This document shows positions 34,402-43,634 of a DNA stretch of 64,000 nt, in pieces. The position numbers were made by a program, and so were the translations under genes. Position 1 is the stretch's first letter. Each line of letters opens with the position of its first letter. Source of the DNA: a bacterium YEK0313 (lineage in GTDB: Bacteria; Pseudomonadota; Alphaproteobacteria; Rhizobiales; Phreatobacteraceae); assembly GCA_000751295.2 (NCBI GenBank), contig CCMO02000002.1, forward strand, positions 1,173,968-1,237,967, written 5' to 3'. The notes below the pieces were generated by a model. The model worked only from the letters and a program-made list of their open reading frames with translations, ran no database searches and was not told the DNA's origin.

Positions 34402-35381
34402 GAGTGGTCTCCTGTCAGGGGGTGTGTTGCGGGGGTGATGCGGTAGTCGCCCTCGGCCCCGAGACCATCAACGCGGGCGAGCTCGGCAAGGCGGCGGTTT
34501 GAGCCACGGCCACTCAGCACTGCGACAAGATTGATGGTCTCGGCGATCAGCGCGCGCGGAACGGTGATGACGGCTTCCTGGATGAGCTGCTCGAGGCGGC
34601 GCAGCGCGCCAAGGGCGGTGCCGGCGTGGATCGTTCCGATGCCTCCGGGATGTCCGGTGCCCCACGCTTTCAGGAGATCGAGAGCCTCCGCCCCGCGCAC
34701 TTCGCCAATGGGAATCCGGTCGGGACGCAGACGAAGCGAGGAGCGGACGAGTTCGGAGAGAGTGGCGACGCCATCCTTGGTGCGCATCGCCACCAGGTTG
34801 GGGGCGGAGCATTGCAGCTCGCGGGTGTCCTCGATCAGAACAACGCGGTCTTCAGTCTTGGCGACTTCGGCCAGCAGCGCATTGGTGAGTGTCGTCTTGC
34901 CGGTCGAGGTGCCGCCGGCGACGAGGATGTTGCGCCGCTCGGCCACAGCCTGGCGCAGGATCGCGGCCTGGTCGGCCGACATGATCGCGGTTGCGACATA
35001 GTCCTCCAGCGTGAAGACGGCGACGGCCGGCTTGCGGATCGCGAAGGCGGGCGCCGCCACGACCGGCGGAAGGAGGCCCTCGAACCGCTCCCCCGTCCCG
35101 GGCAGCTCGGCCGAGACGCGCGGCCTACCGGCGTGGACCTCGGCGCCGACATGATGCGCGACGAGCCGCACGATGCGTTCGCCATCGGCCGGCAACAGCC
35201 GCTCCCCCGTATCGGCGAGGCCCTCGGACAGCCGATCGATCCAGAGTCGCCCGTCCGGGTTCAGCATCACCTCGACGATTGCGGGGTCTTCCAGGAATCG
35301 GGCGATCGCCGGCCCAAGGGCCGTGCGCAGCATGCGCGCGCCGCGCGCGTTCGCCTCTGATTGCTGGTGAGTGGCCGCCAT
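34398..35381 (-). CDS. trbB: TrbB, VirB11-type hexameric ATPase
   Basis: Encodes 327 residues. Walker A GGTSTGKTT (about 150-158), Asp box VLIEDTRELQC, and secretion-ATPase region GTGHPGGIGTIHAG with Walker B-like IGEVRGAEALDLL. First gene of the trb operon, so the promoter is expected in the 247 bases upstream (35382-35628), where no gene or clear operator is visible. It drives switching between pilus assembly and DNA export. Confidence 0.95.
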   Translation of the reverse strand: MAATHQQSEANARGARMLRTALGPAIARFLEDPAIVEVMLNPDGRLWIDRLSEGLADTGERLLPADGERIVRLVAHHVGAEVHAGRPRVSAELPGTGERFEGLLPPVVAAPAFAIRKPAVAVFTLEDYVATAIMSADQAAILRQAVAERRNILVAGGTSTGKTTLTNALLAEVAKTEDRVVLIEDTRELQCSAPNLVAMRTKDGVATLSELVRSSLRLRPDRIPIGEVRGAEALDLLKAWGTGHPGGIGTIHAGTALGALRRLEQLIQEAVITVPRALIAETINLVAVLSGRGSNRRLAELARVDGLGAEGDYRITPATHPLTGDHS

Positions 35382-35628
35382 GTCGTCCCCGTTCTCTGGT
35401 GGGCCTTCGCGACGCGCGGCCCTGGATCGGGGATGAGTAGAAGAGGCAGAAGTTTGGCCACTGCAACAAGGCCGTGGGCGTAGTAGCGATGTAGCGTAGA
35501 AAGACAGGGAAACGGCGAGAGCGCTTGCTGCAACAGGTGAGCACGCCGGCTCCGTTCACGATGGAAAGTGAAGGCCCGCGCGTCGCCGATTCCAGCGACG
35601 TCAGTTCCGAAAGCCTATGGCGGTCTAT

Positions 35629-36174
35629 TCAGTTGCTGTCCGGAAGGAAGCCCAAGGTGCGTGCTTGGGCGAGTGCCTGTTTGTTGCTCGCCGGGATCCA
35701 CCAGAGCCTCTCCGCCGGCGACCAGCGAGCGCCGAGTTTCTTGGCCTCCTCCTTGCGGGAGAAGGGGACCGAAAGAAGGATGCGCTCTTCCACCTTCTGT
35801 TCATCGCGAGGTGCCTTGTGGCGTTTTCGATCAAGGGATTGAAGAGCGGCACTGATGGCGGGATCGTCGAGCGATCGCAAGTCGACATGCCCCGCCCATG
35901 AAGGCGCAAGAATTCTCCGCCAGGTCTTGTAAGTGCCGGGGACCGATACTTGCGCCAGGTTCTCCCTCAACTCTCCGGCCAAGCTATAGACGTCCATCAG
36001 AACGGAAGGATTGCCGAAATACGGACCAGGCTTCGTCATCGCGCCGACACCGACAACGCGCGCGCAGGTCGCTCCCCACGTCGTTCGACGGATCCAGAAG
36101 CCGGGACCTCCATTGGCTACACACATCTCAAAGATGTTTTGATCGCCGCTATCTCGCCAGTCGTCGCCGCCCAT
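35629..36174 (-). CDS. DUF5710-domain hypothetical protein
   Basis: Encodes 181 residues. The last 50 residues (ILLSVPFSRKEEAKKLGARWSPAERLWWIP) match DUF5710, a small domain often seen at the ends of DNA-primase or plasmid-encoded proteins and thought to bind nucleic acid. The first 120 residues are not recognised. It is separated from the trb operon and from the plus-strand gene at 36260. Confidence 0.7.
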   Translation of the reverse strand: MGGDDWRDSGDQNIFEMCVANGGPGFWIRRTTWGATCARVVGVGAMTKPGPYFGNPSVLMDVYSLAGELRENLAQVSVPGTYKTWRRILAPSWAGHVDLRSLDDPAISAALQSLDRKRHKAPRDEQKVEERILLSVPFSRKEEAKKLGARWSPAERLWWIPASNKQALAQARTLGFLPDSN

Positions 36175-36259
36175 ATCGTCAAGTCTTCGTCATGCCCGGT
36201 AGGGTTCTTGGTTTGAATTTCCGCTTCCGACTATACAGGTCAGGTGCGCACGGAGAACA

Positions 36260-36694
36260 ATGATGGAAACCAGCGTAAGGAAGTTCTTCGAGCGGTACGA
36301 GAGCGTCTTCAACCACTGTCTCGGCGGCGACATGGAGATGGATGAGGCCGCAGCGCTCTATGCTCCCGAGTTCATAGCGGCCTCGCCTGCAGGGGTGACG
36401 ACCGGAAAGAACGATGAAAAGCTCACGCAGGTCATGGCGCAAGGCGATGCACGCTATCGGGCGATGGGGACGAAGGAAATGCGGATACGCGACATCCACC
36501 TCTCCCCCATAGACGACCGCCATTGCGTCGCCCATGTCGCCTGGACGGCCACCTATGCCCGCAATGACCAGCCGGACGTGGCGATCGATTTCGACGTTCA
36601 CTACTTCGTCCAGCAGCTGGACCGGGAGCCGAAAGTGTTCGGCTGGGTGTCGGGCGACGAGGAGGCGCTGCTCCGGAAGCACGGCATTATCTGA
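36260..36694 (+). CDS. NTF2/SnoaL-like small protein
   Basis: Encodes 144 residues: VRKFFERYESVFNHCLGGDMEMDEAAALYAPEFIAASPAGV then DDRHCVAHVAWTATYARNDQ, the curved sheet and helix pattern of the NTF2-like fold. GGAGAACA precedes the ATG. No catalytic residues can be assigned. It is the only plus-strand gene within the transfer region and seems to be an inserted accessory gene. Confidence 0.65.
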   Translation: MMETSVRKFFERYESVFNHCLGGDMEMDEAAALYAPEFIAASPAGVTTGKNDEKLTQVMAQGDARYRAMGTKEMRIRDIHLSPIDDRHCVAHVAWTATYARNDQPDVAIDFDVHYFVQQLDREPKVFGWVSGDEEALLRKHGII

Positions 36695-36726
36695 GGTCCG
36701 CGTTGGCTGAAATTCAAACTGAGACA

Positions 36727-37152
36727 CTATTCCGTGTCTTCGACCGTGCCGCCAGCAACATCGTCAGGTATCTCTTTGAGGAAGCTCTGACCTTTCTGGA
36801 GTCGGCGGCCGAGCGTCTCGATGAAGCCTTCATAGCGCTCGCGCCCCTTGATCTGCGCAGCTCCCTGTCCGTCGTTCGGCAGCGGGGGCGTAACGGTGAG
36901 CCAGAAGCGGACGAACAGCGCGAGCGTTTCCGCGGTGACGCCGAGGTCGCGTTCGAGCCGCTGGACCTGGCGCGAAAGGCGGTCGAGGCGGCGCGCGAAC
37001 GCCGCTTCGCGCTTGTCCGCGCCATCGGGTGACAGGAAGGAGGCGACCGCCGCTTCGACGATCGCCGAGCGCGAGAGCTTCTTGCGGTCGGCGAGGTCGG
37101 CGATCTGGCGCAGCATCTCCGGCGGGAAATAGACGTTCATCCGGTCGCGCAT
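36727..37152 (-). CDS. CopG-like ribbon-helix-helix regulator paired with traG
   Basis: Encodes 141 residues from MRDRMNVYFPPEMLRQIADLADRKKLSRSAIVEAAVASFL, a ribbon-helix-helix DNA-binding start, followed by a coiled-coil helix (RRLDRLSRQVQRLERDLGV). It starts eight bases after the traG stop. Such proteins accompany traG in this conjugative family and probably regulate transfer genes or aid the relaxosome. Confidence 0.82.
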   Translation of the reverse strand: MRDRMNVYFPPEMLRQIADLADRKKLSRSAIVEAAVASFLSPDGADKREAAFARRLDRLSRQVQRLERDLGVTAETLALFVRFWLTVTPPLPNDGQGAAQIKGRERYEGFIETLGRRLQKGQSFLKEIPDDVAGGTVEDTE

Positions 37153-37159
37153 GGCCGCC

Positions 37160-39148
37160 TCACATGTCGATGCCGTCATTGGGATCGAGCGCGACTTGCC
37201 GGGCGACGCCGCGCATCTGCTGGCGCAGGATCTGGCGCTGGCGCGCCGCGTCTTCCGGTGCGTCGTCGAGAACGATGGCGAACTCCTCCGCCGGTTTCTG
37301 CTCGGTGGTCTCCTTGGCGATGGCGACATGATCGGGAAGCTCGGGCTCACGCCGCAAGCCGCCATTGGCGGCGTCTTCGGCCTTCTCGACCTCGGCGAGC
37401 AGCACGGCGTCGGGCCGCCGCGGCTTCAGGTCGGACCATCCATCCTTGCGCGTCGACCGGCCGCATTTCGCCGGATCGGGCGATGGGAGGACACGCTCGG
37501 TGAAACGGCGATCCTCGTAGTAGCGCGCCTTCTTTGCCCGGATCGGATGGACGCCGGCGGCCATGACGATTTCGTCGGTCGGCGGAAGCTGCATCACTTC
37601 GCCAGGGGTGAGCAGGGGCCGGGCTGTTTCCGAGCGCGACACCATCAGGTGGCCGAGCCAGGGGCTGAGCCGGTGGCCGGCATAGTTGCGCATCGCCTTC
37701 ATCTCGGTGGCGGTGCCGAGCGCGTCGCTCACCCGCTTCGCGGTCCTCTCATCGTTGGTCGCGAAGCTCACGCGGACATGGCAATTGTCGAGGATGGAGT
37801 TGTTCGGACCATAGGCCTTCTCGATCTGGTTCAACGACTGCGCGATCAGGAACGATTTGAGGCCATAGCCCGCCATGAAGGCGAGCGCGCTCTCGAAGAA
37901 GTCGAGTCTTCCGAGCGCAGGGAATTCATCGAGCATCATCAGCACGCGATGGCGCCGGTCCTTCGCGTGCAGGTCCTCGGTCAGGCGCCGGCCGATCTGG
38001 TTGAGCACGAGGCGGATCAACGGTTTCGTCCGCGAGATGTCGGACGGCGGCACCACGAGGTAGAGCGTCGCCGGTTTAGGATCCGCGATCAGGTCGGCGA
38101 TCCGCCAGTCGCAGCGGCGCGTTACCTCGGCGACGACGGGATCGCGGTACAAGCCCAGGAACGACATGGCGGTGGACAGAACGCCGGAGCGCTCGTTGTC
38201 GCTCTTGTTGAGCAGCTCGCGGGCCGTCGAAGCGACGACGGGATGCGGGCCAGCCTTGCCGAGGTGCGGCGTCGTCATCATCGCCTTCAGCGTCGATTCG
38301 ATCGGTCGGCGCGGGTCGGAGAGGAAGGCGGCGACGCCGGCGAGGGTCTTTTCTTCCTCCGCATAGAGGACATGCAGGATCGCGCCGACGAGGAGCGAAT
38401 GGCTGGTCTTCTCCCAGTGATTGCGCTTGTCGAGCGAGCCTTCAGGGTCGACGAGCACGTCCGCGACGTTCTGCACATCGCGCACTTCCCACTCGCCGCG
38501 TCGAACCTCGAGGAGCGGATTGTAGGCGGCCGACTTAGGGTTGGTCGGATCGAAGAGCAGCACTCGACCGTGCTTCGCGCGAAAGCCGGCGGTGAGTTGC
38601 CAGTTCTCCCCCTTGATGTCGTGGACGATGGCGGAGCCCGGCCAAGTCAGGAGCGAGGGCACGACGAGGCCGACGCCTTTGCCGGATCTGGTCGGTGCGA
38701 AGCAGAGGATGTGCTCGGGTCCGTCATGGCGAAGATAGGCATCGCCGAGCTTGCCGAGGACGACGCCGTCCGGTCCGAGCAGGCCCGCCGCCTTCACCTC
38801 CCGCAACTCCGCCCAGCGGGCGGAGCCGTAGGTCTCGACGTTCTTCGCTTCGCGGGCGCGCCATACCGACATGAGAATCGCGACAGCGATGGAGATGAAG
38901 CCGCCCGAGGCCGCGATATAGGCGCCTTCCACGAAGATCGGCGGCGCATAGGCGTCGTAGAAGTACCACCACCAGAAGAAGGCCGGCGGATAATATATTG
39001 GCCAGCCCGCCAGCTCGAACCAGGGTTGTCCCAGTTGAGGCTGGAAGCCGAGCCGCCAGGCCGTCCACTGCGTCGCCGCCCAGGTCGTGAACAGCACGAT
39101 CAGGAACACGGTGGTGATCTGGCCCCAGAGGATTTTCGTCGCGGACAT
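37160..39148 (-). CDS. traG: TraG/VirD4 coupling protein
   Basis: Encodes 662 residues from MSATKILWGQITTVF (AGGAAG upstream). Two N-terminal membrane helices, then the T4CP ATPase: Walker A APTRSGKGVG (about 160), Walker B VLMMLDEFPALG (about 395) and the following YGLKSFLIAQSLNQIEKAYG. The C-terminal tail (after about 590) is charged and variable. It couples the relaxosome to the Trb channel. Confidence 0.95.
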   Translation of the reverse strand: MSATKILWGQITTVFLIVLFTTWAATQWTAWRLGFQPQLGQPWFELAGWPIYYPPAFFWWWYFYDAYAPPIFVEGAYIAASGGFISIAVAILMSVWRAREAKNVETYGSARWAELREVKAAGLLGPDGVVLGKLGDAYLRHDGPEHILCFAPTRSGKGVGLVVPSLLTWPGSAIVHDIKGENWQLTAGFRAKHGRVLLFDPTNPKSAAYNPLLEVRRGEWEVRDVQNVADVLVDPEGSLDKRNHWEKTSHSLLVGAILHVLYAEEEKTLAGVAAFLSDPRRPIESTLKAMMTTPHLGKAGPHPVVASTARELLNKSDNERSGVLSTAMSFLGLYRDPVVAEVTRRCDWRIADLIADPKPATLYLVVPPSDISRTKPLIRLVLNQIGRRLTEDLHAKDRRHRVLMMLDEFPALGRLDFFESALAFMAGYGLKSFLIAQSLNQIEKAYGPNNSILDNCHVRVSFATNDERTAKRVSDALGTATEMKAMRNYAGHRLSPWLGHLMVSRSETARPLLTPGEVMQLPPTDEIVMAAGVHPIRAKKARYYEDRRFTERVLPSPDPAKCGRSTRKDGWSDLKPRRPDAVLLAEVEKAEDAANGGLRREPELPDHVAIAKETTEQKPAEEFAIVLDDAPEDAARQRQILRQQMRGVARQVALDPNDGIDM

Positions 39149-39174
39149 GAGCGGCTTCCTTTCTTGTTTGTCGG

Positions 39175-40938
39175 TTACAGGCCGAGCCCCCGTTTGCGGC
39201 CAAGACTCCATTCGATGCCGCCGCCGTCCTTCGCGACACCGGCGATATGCTGGCCGAGCTTGCGCTCGATCTCGCGAGACCAGGGCACGAGCTGGAAGCC
39301 GAGCCCGTTGTCGATCATCGCGAAGCGGCCGGAAGAGAGCATCAGCCGCTGGCGATAGACTCCCGCGACATGCTCGCCGGCGGCGGCCTTCATGTGCGCG
39401 AGGCCGGTTTCCGCCGAGAGCTTCGCGCCGACAGCATCGAGCTCGCGCCGGCGCAGGGTGTTCAGGAGATCGCGTTGCAGGATGATGCGCTGCCCCTGGC
39501 GTCTGGCGAGGCCTTCGTCGGCGAGATGCTCGGCTCGTGCCTGCATGGCGTCGCGCACCTCGTGCCCGAAGCCGCCCATGGAGAGCGGCATGGGCTCGCG
39601 CTCGACGATACGATGATCGAGCCAGGTGGCGCCCGGCGCCGTGATCTGCCGGTTGAGATCGAGATCGGATCGGTTGGCGAGCACCAGGGTCGGCCGCTGC
39701 TCGTCCGGCCCGCCGAAGCGCCGCACTTCGACGATACCGCCGATCGCCGGCGCATGCTCGAATGCGTCGATTCCCCGGAAGCAGACATGATGGGCGCGAC
39801 CGTCGGTGCCGTCGATCACCGCATAGGCTTCGCCGGTCAGCTCGTCGTGCAAGCCGCGGTCGACCAGCCGGCCAATGATCGGTGCCTGGGCCGCGCCTCC
39901 CTCAATCACATAGTCGGCGACGCCGCGCTCCTGGCCGCGTTCGGCGAAGGCGCGATGCATGGTCTTGATGATATCGCCCCGCATGCCGAGGTCGCGCAGA
40001 TGCCGTTCGGCGTCGAGCCCCACGATCCACTCGCCAGGGCTGGCGGCTGTCGCGAGGCCCATTTTCTCCAGATGCTGGAGCCGGCCGATCATCAGGCGGC
40101 GTGTCTGAGGATCGGAGGCGCCGGGTTGCTCGGGCCGCAGGTCGATGTAGCCTGTCTCCTCGGCGGCGATGCGGATCTCGACGTCGAGGCGCGTCCAGCG
40201 CTCCGCCGTGATCTCCCGTTCCAGCGCATGGCGGATCTCGTGCTCGGGCTTCGGGCCAAGCTCGATGGAGACGAGATCCTCGGCGCGCGAGCGCAGGCCG
40301 CGGCTGATATAGTCGCGCGATATGACGAGGTCGGCCCCTTGCTCGTCGACACCGCGCACCAGCAGATGGACGTGCGGATTGTCGGTGTTCCAGTGATCGA
40401 CCGCGACCCAATCGAGCCTGGTGCCGAGATCGGCTTCCATCTGGCTCGCGAGGTCGCGGGTGAAGGCGCGAAGGTCGGTCATGTCGCCGGCGTCCTCGGG
40501 CGAGATGATGAAGCGAAAGTGATGCCGGTCATCCTTGGCTCGCGCCGCGAAGCCTGCGTCGTCGGCGCGGTCGCTGTCGGTGTCGAACATCACCGCCTTC
40601 TCGCCATCGCGTGTGACGCCGTCGCGCTTGAGATAGGAGAGATGGGCGGCAAGCGGCGCTGAGCGGAACGCTCGGCCCTGATGGCGCGCTATTCGGGCTT
40701 TCACCACGACGCGGCGCGAAGGGCTGAACAGACGCGCGCGGCTGAAGCTGATGCGTCCGCGTCCGAAGGTCGAGCGCCCATAGCTGGACGCCCTGCGGCC
40801 CGGCGCGCCATGAGCGGAGACATGGCCGGCGCGTTTGGCGGCGCGCAGAACCTGGTTGATGAAGCTCTTTGGCTTCGGCGCACGCGTGGAGCGGATGCGG
40901 CCGGGCCGGATGCGGAAGTCGCTGTCGCCCTCGCTCAT
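39175..40938 (-). CDS. DUF3363-family relaxase (VirD2/TraI-like)
   Basis: Encodes 587 residues from MSEGDSDFRIRPGRIRST. The relaxase core lies at about 100-230: HLSYLKRDGVTRDGEKAVMF, DDRHHFRFIISPEDAGDMTDL and the metal-binding motif NTDNPHVHLLVRG. DUF3363 occupies the remainder. The nicking Tyr is not securely assigned; YLKRDG or ASSYGRS are candidates. It cuts and leads the transferred strand. oriT was not identified; the 247-base gap at 40939-41185 is one place to look. Confidence 0.9.
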   Translation of the reverse strand: MSEGDSDFRIRPGRIRSTRAPKPKSFINQVLRAAKRAGHVSAHGAPGRRASSYGRSTFGRGRISFSRARLFSPSRRVVVKARIARHQGRAFRSAPLAAHLSYLKRDGVTRDGEKAVMFDTDSDRADDAGFAARAKDDRHHFRFIISPEDAGDMTDLRAFTRDLASQMEADLGTRLDWVAVDHWNTDNPHVHLLVRGVDEQGADLVISRDYISRGLRSRAEDLVSIELGPKPEHEIRHALEREITAERWTRLDVEIRIAAEETGYIDLRPEQPGASDPQTRRLMIGRLQHLEKMGLATAASPGEWIVGLDAERHLRDLGMRGDIIKTMHRAFAERGQERGVADYVIEGGAAQAPIIGRLVDRGLHDELTGEAYAVIDGTDGRAHHVCFRGIDAFEHAPAIGGIVEVRRFGGPDEQRPTLVLANRSDLDLNRQITAPGATWLDHRIVEREPMPLSMGGFGHEVRDAMQARAEHLADEGLARRQGQRIILQRDLLNTLRRRELDAVGAKLSAETGLAHMKAAAGEHVAGVYRQRLMLSSGRFAMIDNGLGFQLVPWSREIERKLGQHIAGVAKDGGGIEWSLGRKRGLGL

Positions 40939-41185
40939 GGCCGGGCTCCAGCGGGTGTCCGGCGAGACGGTGCCGAAAACATCTCTGAAATTGTTGGCGA
41001 AAGTCCAAGGCGCGGCACCGCCCCCGACCGACCGGCACGCGAAAAGCCGTGCGAAAGCAATGGCTTGCGCCAGCATAGCGAGCCGCTTTTATCTCGCCGT
41101 CGGTTGGTCGTGTTGACCTCTCTCCGGCCGCTTCCCGCTTCTCCTTCCCGGGAGCCCGCCAGAGCGCGCCAGAATGCGAACGCGG

Positions 41186-41950
41186 TCATCGCGGGCCTCC
41201 GCCGTTGGATCGCGCGACGAAGAGACGGCCGGTCGTCTGCTCGGCAGCACCGTCAGAGTCGCTTGGGGTTGCAGCGCGATCACCACTGACTTGACGCTCG
41301 TTCAGCGCCGGATCGGCAGCGTCGCCGCTGTAAGAGCGCGCAACGAACAGCGGCGCGCGCGTCCATTCGAGCGGATTGGCAGCGGCTACAACGATACCTC
41401 GGGCGAGCGGTTCGCTGCCGACCAGCGGCGCGAGGGCGGCGACATAGGCGACCGTTTCGGCGGGCAGTGGACGGCCGGACGCGACATAATCGTCGTAGCG
41501 GCCGGGTCCCGCATTGTAGGCCGCGAGGAAGCCGGGCGCGCCGTAACGGTCGTGCATCTCGCGCAGATAGGCCGCACCCGCCAGAATGTTATTGCGTGGG
41601 TCGTAGGGATCGGCGCCAAGGCCGTAGCGCGCACGCAATTCGGCCCAGGTGTCGGGCATGATCTGCATCAGGCCCATCGCGCCTTTGGGAGAGACCGCGC
41701 GAACGCGGCCGCGGCTTTCGACACGCATGACGGCCCAGATCCAGCGCTCGGGGATGTCGAAGCGCCGCGCCGCCTCGGCGACGAATCCGGCATAGGGCGA
41801 GACATCGCGTGAAGCCTCGGGCGGTCCCGCCTGGGCGGCCGGAACCAATGGCGTCGCTCCAGCGCAGATGAGGCCGGAAAGGAGAAGAAGGGTCAGATGT
41901 CGCGCGGGGCGTGAACGCCCGGCGGCGAACTGGCGGCGCGGCGCGGACAT
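41186..41950 (-). CDS. Lytic transglycosylase, VirB1-like
   Basis: Encodes 254 residues with a Sec signal peptide (cleavage near AAQA-GP). The SLT domain carries the catalytic Glu in VMRVESRGRV and the family motifs GAMGLMQIMPDTWAELRARYGL and AAYNAGPGRYDDY. It opens peptidoglycan for channel assembly. The C-terminal 70 residues are unstructured. It begins three bases after the DUF736 stop. Confidence 0.92.
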   Translation of the reverse strand: MSAPRRQFAAGRSRPARHLTLLLLSGLICAGATPLVPAAQAGPPEASRDVSPYAGFVAEAARRFDIPERWIWAVMRVESRGRVRAVSPKGAMGLMQIMPDTWAELRARYGLGADPYDPRNNILAGAAYLREMHDRYGAPGFLAAYNAGPGRYDDYVASGRPLPAETVAYVAALAPLVGSEPLARGIVVAAANPLEWTRAPLFVARSYSGDAADPALNERQVSGDRAATPSDSDGAAEQTTGRLFVARSNGGGPR

Positions 41951-41953
41951 CGG

Positions 41954-42292
41954 TCAGTCCCGCTCGCCACGCTTGGGCGGGCGGTTCCAATGCAGTCCCC
42001 AGGCGGACTTGTCGTCGGCCGATTGGAAGAGGTTGGCTCGGACCGGCTGTCCGAAGGTCGGATCGTCGATCTGCAGCGAGACATACTCGCCCGCCTTCTC
42101 GCCAGTGCGCTTCCAGCCCGCACCGATCTCCGGTCCGTCGGCGTCGCTGCCGAGATGAATGCGATAGTCGGGCGCGTTCTCGGCGTCGGAATGCTCCGCC
42201 GGCACGAGCACCAGCTCGGCATCGAGACCAAGCGTGCGAATACGTCCGGCATAGCCGTTTCTGGTGCGCGTGAAATGACCGATCAGGGACAT
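41954..42292 (-). CDS. DUF736 protein (first copy)
   Basis: Encodes 112 residues from MSLIGHFTRTRNGYAGRIRTLGLD, ATG at 42292 with GGAG six bases upstream. DUF736 is a beta-rich family carried by alphaproteobacterial conjugative elements and contains GPEIGAGWKRTGEKAGEYVSLQIDDPTF. Function is unknown, although DNA binding has been suggested. A diverged second copy is at 47487. Confidence 0.88.
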   Translation of the reverse strand: MSLIGHFTRTRNGYAGRIRTLGLDAELVLVPAEHSDAENAPDYRIHLGSDADGPEIGAGWKRTGEKAGEYVSLQIDDPTFGQPVRANLFQSADDKSAWGLHWNRPPKRGERD

Positions 42293-42337
42293 GACAATCT
42301 CCATGGCTGCGCGGTGAGGTTGCTCATGGGCGCGCCG

Positions 42338-42883
42338 TCACCGCGTCGGCGCGCGCCAGACGAAGCGGCCATCGCCGTCTTCGTCGGTGTAGAGAGGGGT
42401 GGCTCGGCCGATGACCGAGGCGGCGGGAAGCGGCCCGAAATAGCGGCCGTCGAGGCTGTCGCGGACCTGCCAATTCATGAGGAACAGCTCGGTTGGCGCG
42501 ACGGCGCGGCAGCCCTGCCACACCGGCAGGGGTCGGCCCAGGCGATCGCGTGCGAGCGCCTCGCCGATAACGATTCCATCAACGGTGACGCTCGCGCCAG
42601 ATCGGCAGACGCGCTGTCCGGGAAGCGCGGCGACACGCTTCATCAGCGGCACGCCACGCGGCAGATAGCCGCGAACCGACAGGAAGGTCGCGAGGGGTCC
42701 GGGCGCGTCGACCGCGACGAGGTCCGTGACCTCGAGCGGTGTCGAAGCGCCGATGGCGTAGAGCCCGAGGGGCGCGCTGGCCGAGGCGTTCCAGACGAGT
42801 CGGGGCGCGACGTGGACCAGCGACAGCGCGCCGACCAGCAGCACGGCGACAGATGTCGTCATGACATAGCCGAAGCGCGTCAC
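42338..42883 (-). CDS. traF: TraF, S26-family pilin maturation peptidase
   Basis: Encodes 181 residues: N-terminal helix, catalytic Ser in NASASAPLGLYAI and general-base Lys in PLMKRVAALPGQRVC, then DSLDGRYFGPLPAASVIGRATPLY. TraF of IncP plasmids cleaves and cyclises the TrbC pilin. The stop of the DUF2840 gene overlaps its start by four bases. Confidence 0.92.
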   Translation of the reverse strand: MTRFGYVMTTSVAVLLVGALSLVHVAPRLVWNASASAPLGLYAIGASTPLEVTDLVAVDAPGPLATFLSVRGYLPRGVPLMKRVAALPGQRVCRSGASVTVDGIVIGEALARDRLGRPLPVWQGCRAVAPTELFLMNWQVRDSLDGRYFGPLPAASVIGRATPLYTDEDGDGRFVWRAPTR

Positions 42884-43395
42884 GGCTCGGCCCTCCGCCG
42901 CAGGAGCCAGGCGCGGTGCTGTTCGCGGCTGTAGGCGCGCGGCGTATCGCCGGCGGTCAGCCGGTTGTGGACATGACGCCAGTAGTCGGGCGCCGCGTCG
43001 GCGGGATCGATGCCAAGCGCTTCGATGGCGTCGATCAGGATCAGCACCCGTTCGACGATCGGCCAGCCGCCCAGCTTCAGCAGGATGTCGCCGCCCGGAC
43101 GCACGAAGGGCAGCGTCTGATAGGGCTCACACGCGGCCACCGCGCGCACGATGTCGATGCGCGAGACAACAGTGCCATAGTCGTTGGAAGCCCAGCGGAC
43201 GAAGGCGAAGACCGTGTCGGCCGGAAAGGAGAGGATGCGGCGCCGACGGTCGAGAATTTGCTCCTGGACCTCGCGGCCGAAACGAATCCAGTGCTCGATC
43301 TGTTTCTCGCGCCAGATCAGCTCGACATGCGTGAGGCCCGCCGGTCCTGTCGATGGTTGAATGGGCCGCGCGCCGGATGTTGGCGATCCGGTCAT
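42880..43395 (-). CDS. DUF2840 protein
   Basis: Encodes 171 residues from MTGSPTSGARPIQPSTGPAGL. The DUF2840 core is LTHVELIWREKQIEHWIRFGREVQEQILDRRRRILSF with VFAFVRWASNDYGTVVSRIDIVRAV. It sits between the ParA unit and traF in elements of this family. Function is not established. Four-base overlaps with both neighbours show one polycistronic unit. Confidence 0.87.
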   Translation of the reverse strand: MTGSPTSGARPIQPSTGPAGLTHVELIWREKQIEHWIRFGREVQEQILDRRRRILSFPADTVFAFVRWASNDYGTVVSRIDIVRAVAACEPYQTLPFVRPGGDILLKLGGWPIVERVLILIDAIEALGIDPADAAPDYWRHVHNRLTAGDTPRAYSREQHRAWLLRRRAEP

Positions 43396-43634
43396 CGCGC
43401 GTCTCCGCCAGCGGCGGGAAACTCGCGCGCGAGAAGGTCGCGCAGCATGTCGGCGACGGTCTGCCCGCGCTGGAACGCGGCGACCTTGATCCGGCCACGA
43501 AGTTCGGGCGTGACGTCGATCGTCAGGCGGGCGGTGTAGGCAGAAGCGTTGGGCTCGCGGTCGCGTCGCCCATCGGCCGCCTTGATCCAGCTCTCGGCAT
43601 CGCCAGGACGCATAGCGAAGCTGCGCTTGCTCAT
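43392..43634 (-). CDS. Small ribbon-helix-helix partner of ParA
   Basis: Encodes 80 residues: SAYTARLTIDVTPELRGRIKVAAFQRGQTVADMLRDLLAREF, a ribbon-helix-helix pattern of the type found in centromere-binding or CopG-like proteins. Its ATG overlaps the parA stop by four bases, suggesting it is the DNA-binding half of the partition pair. Confidence 0.75.
   Translation of the reverse strand: MSKRSFAMRPGDAESWIKAADGRRDREPNASAYTARLTIDVTPELRGRIKVAAFQRGQTVADMLRDLLAREFPAAGGDAR

Noticed and set aside
40939..41185. oriT near the relaxase gene
   Set aside because: I looked for nick-site-like sequences and strong inverted repeats but found none that I could defend; left unassigned.
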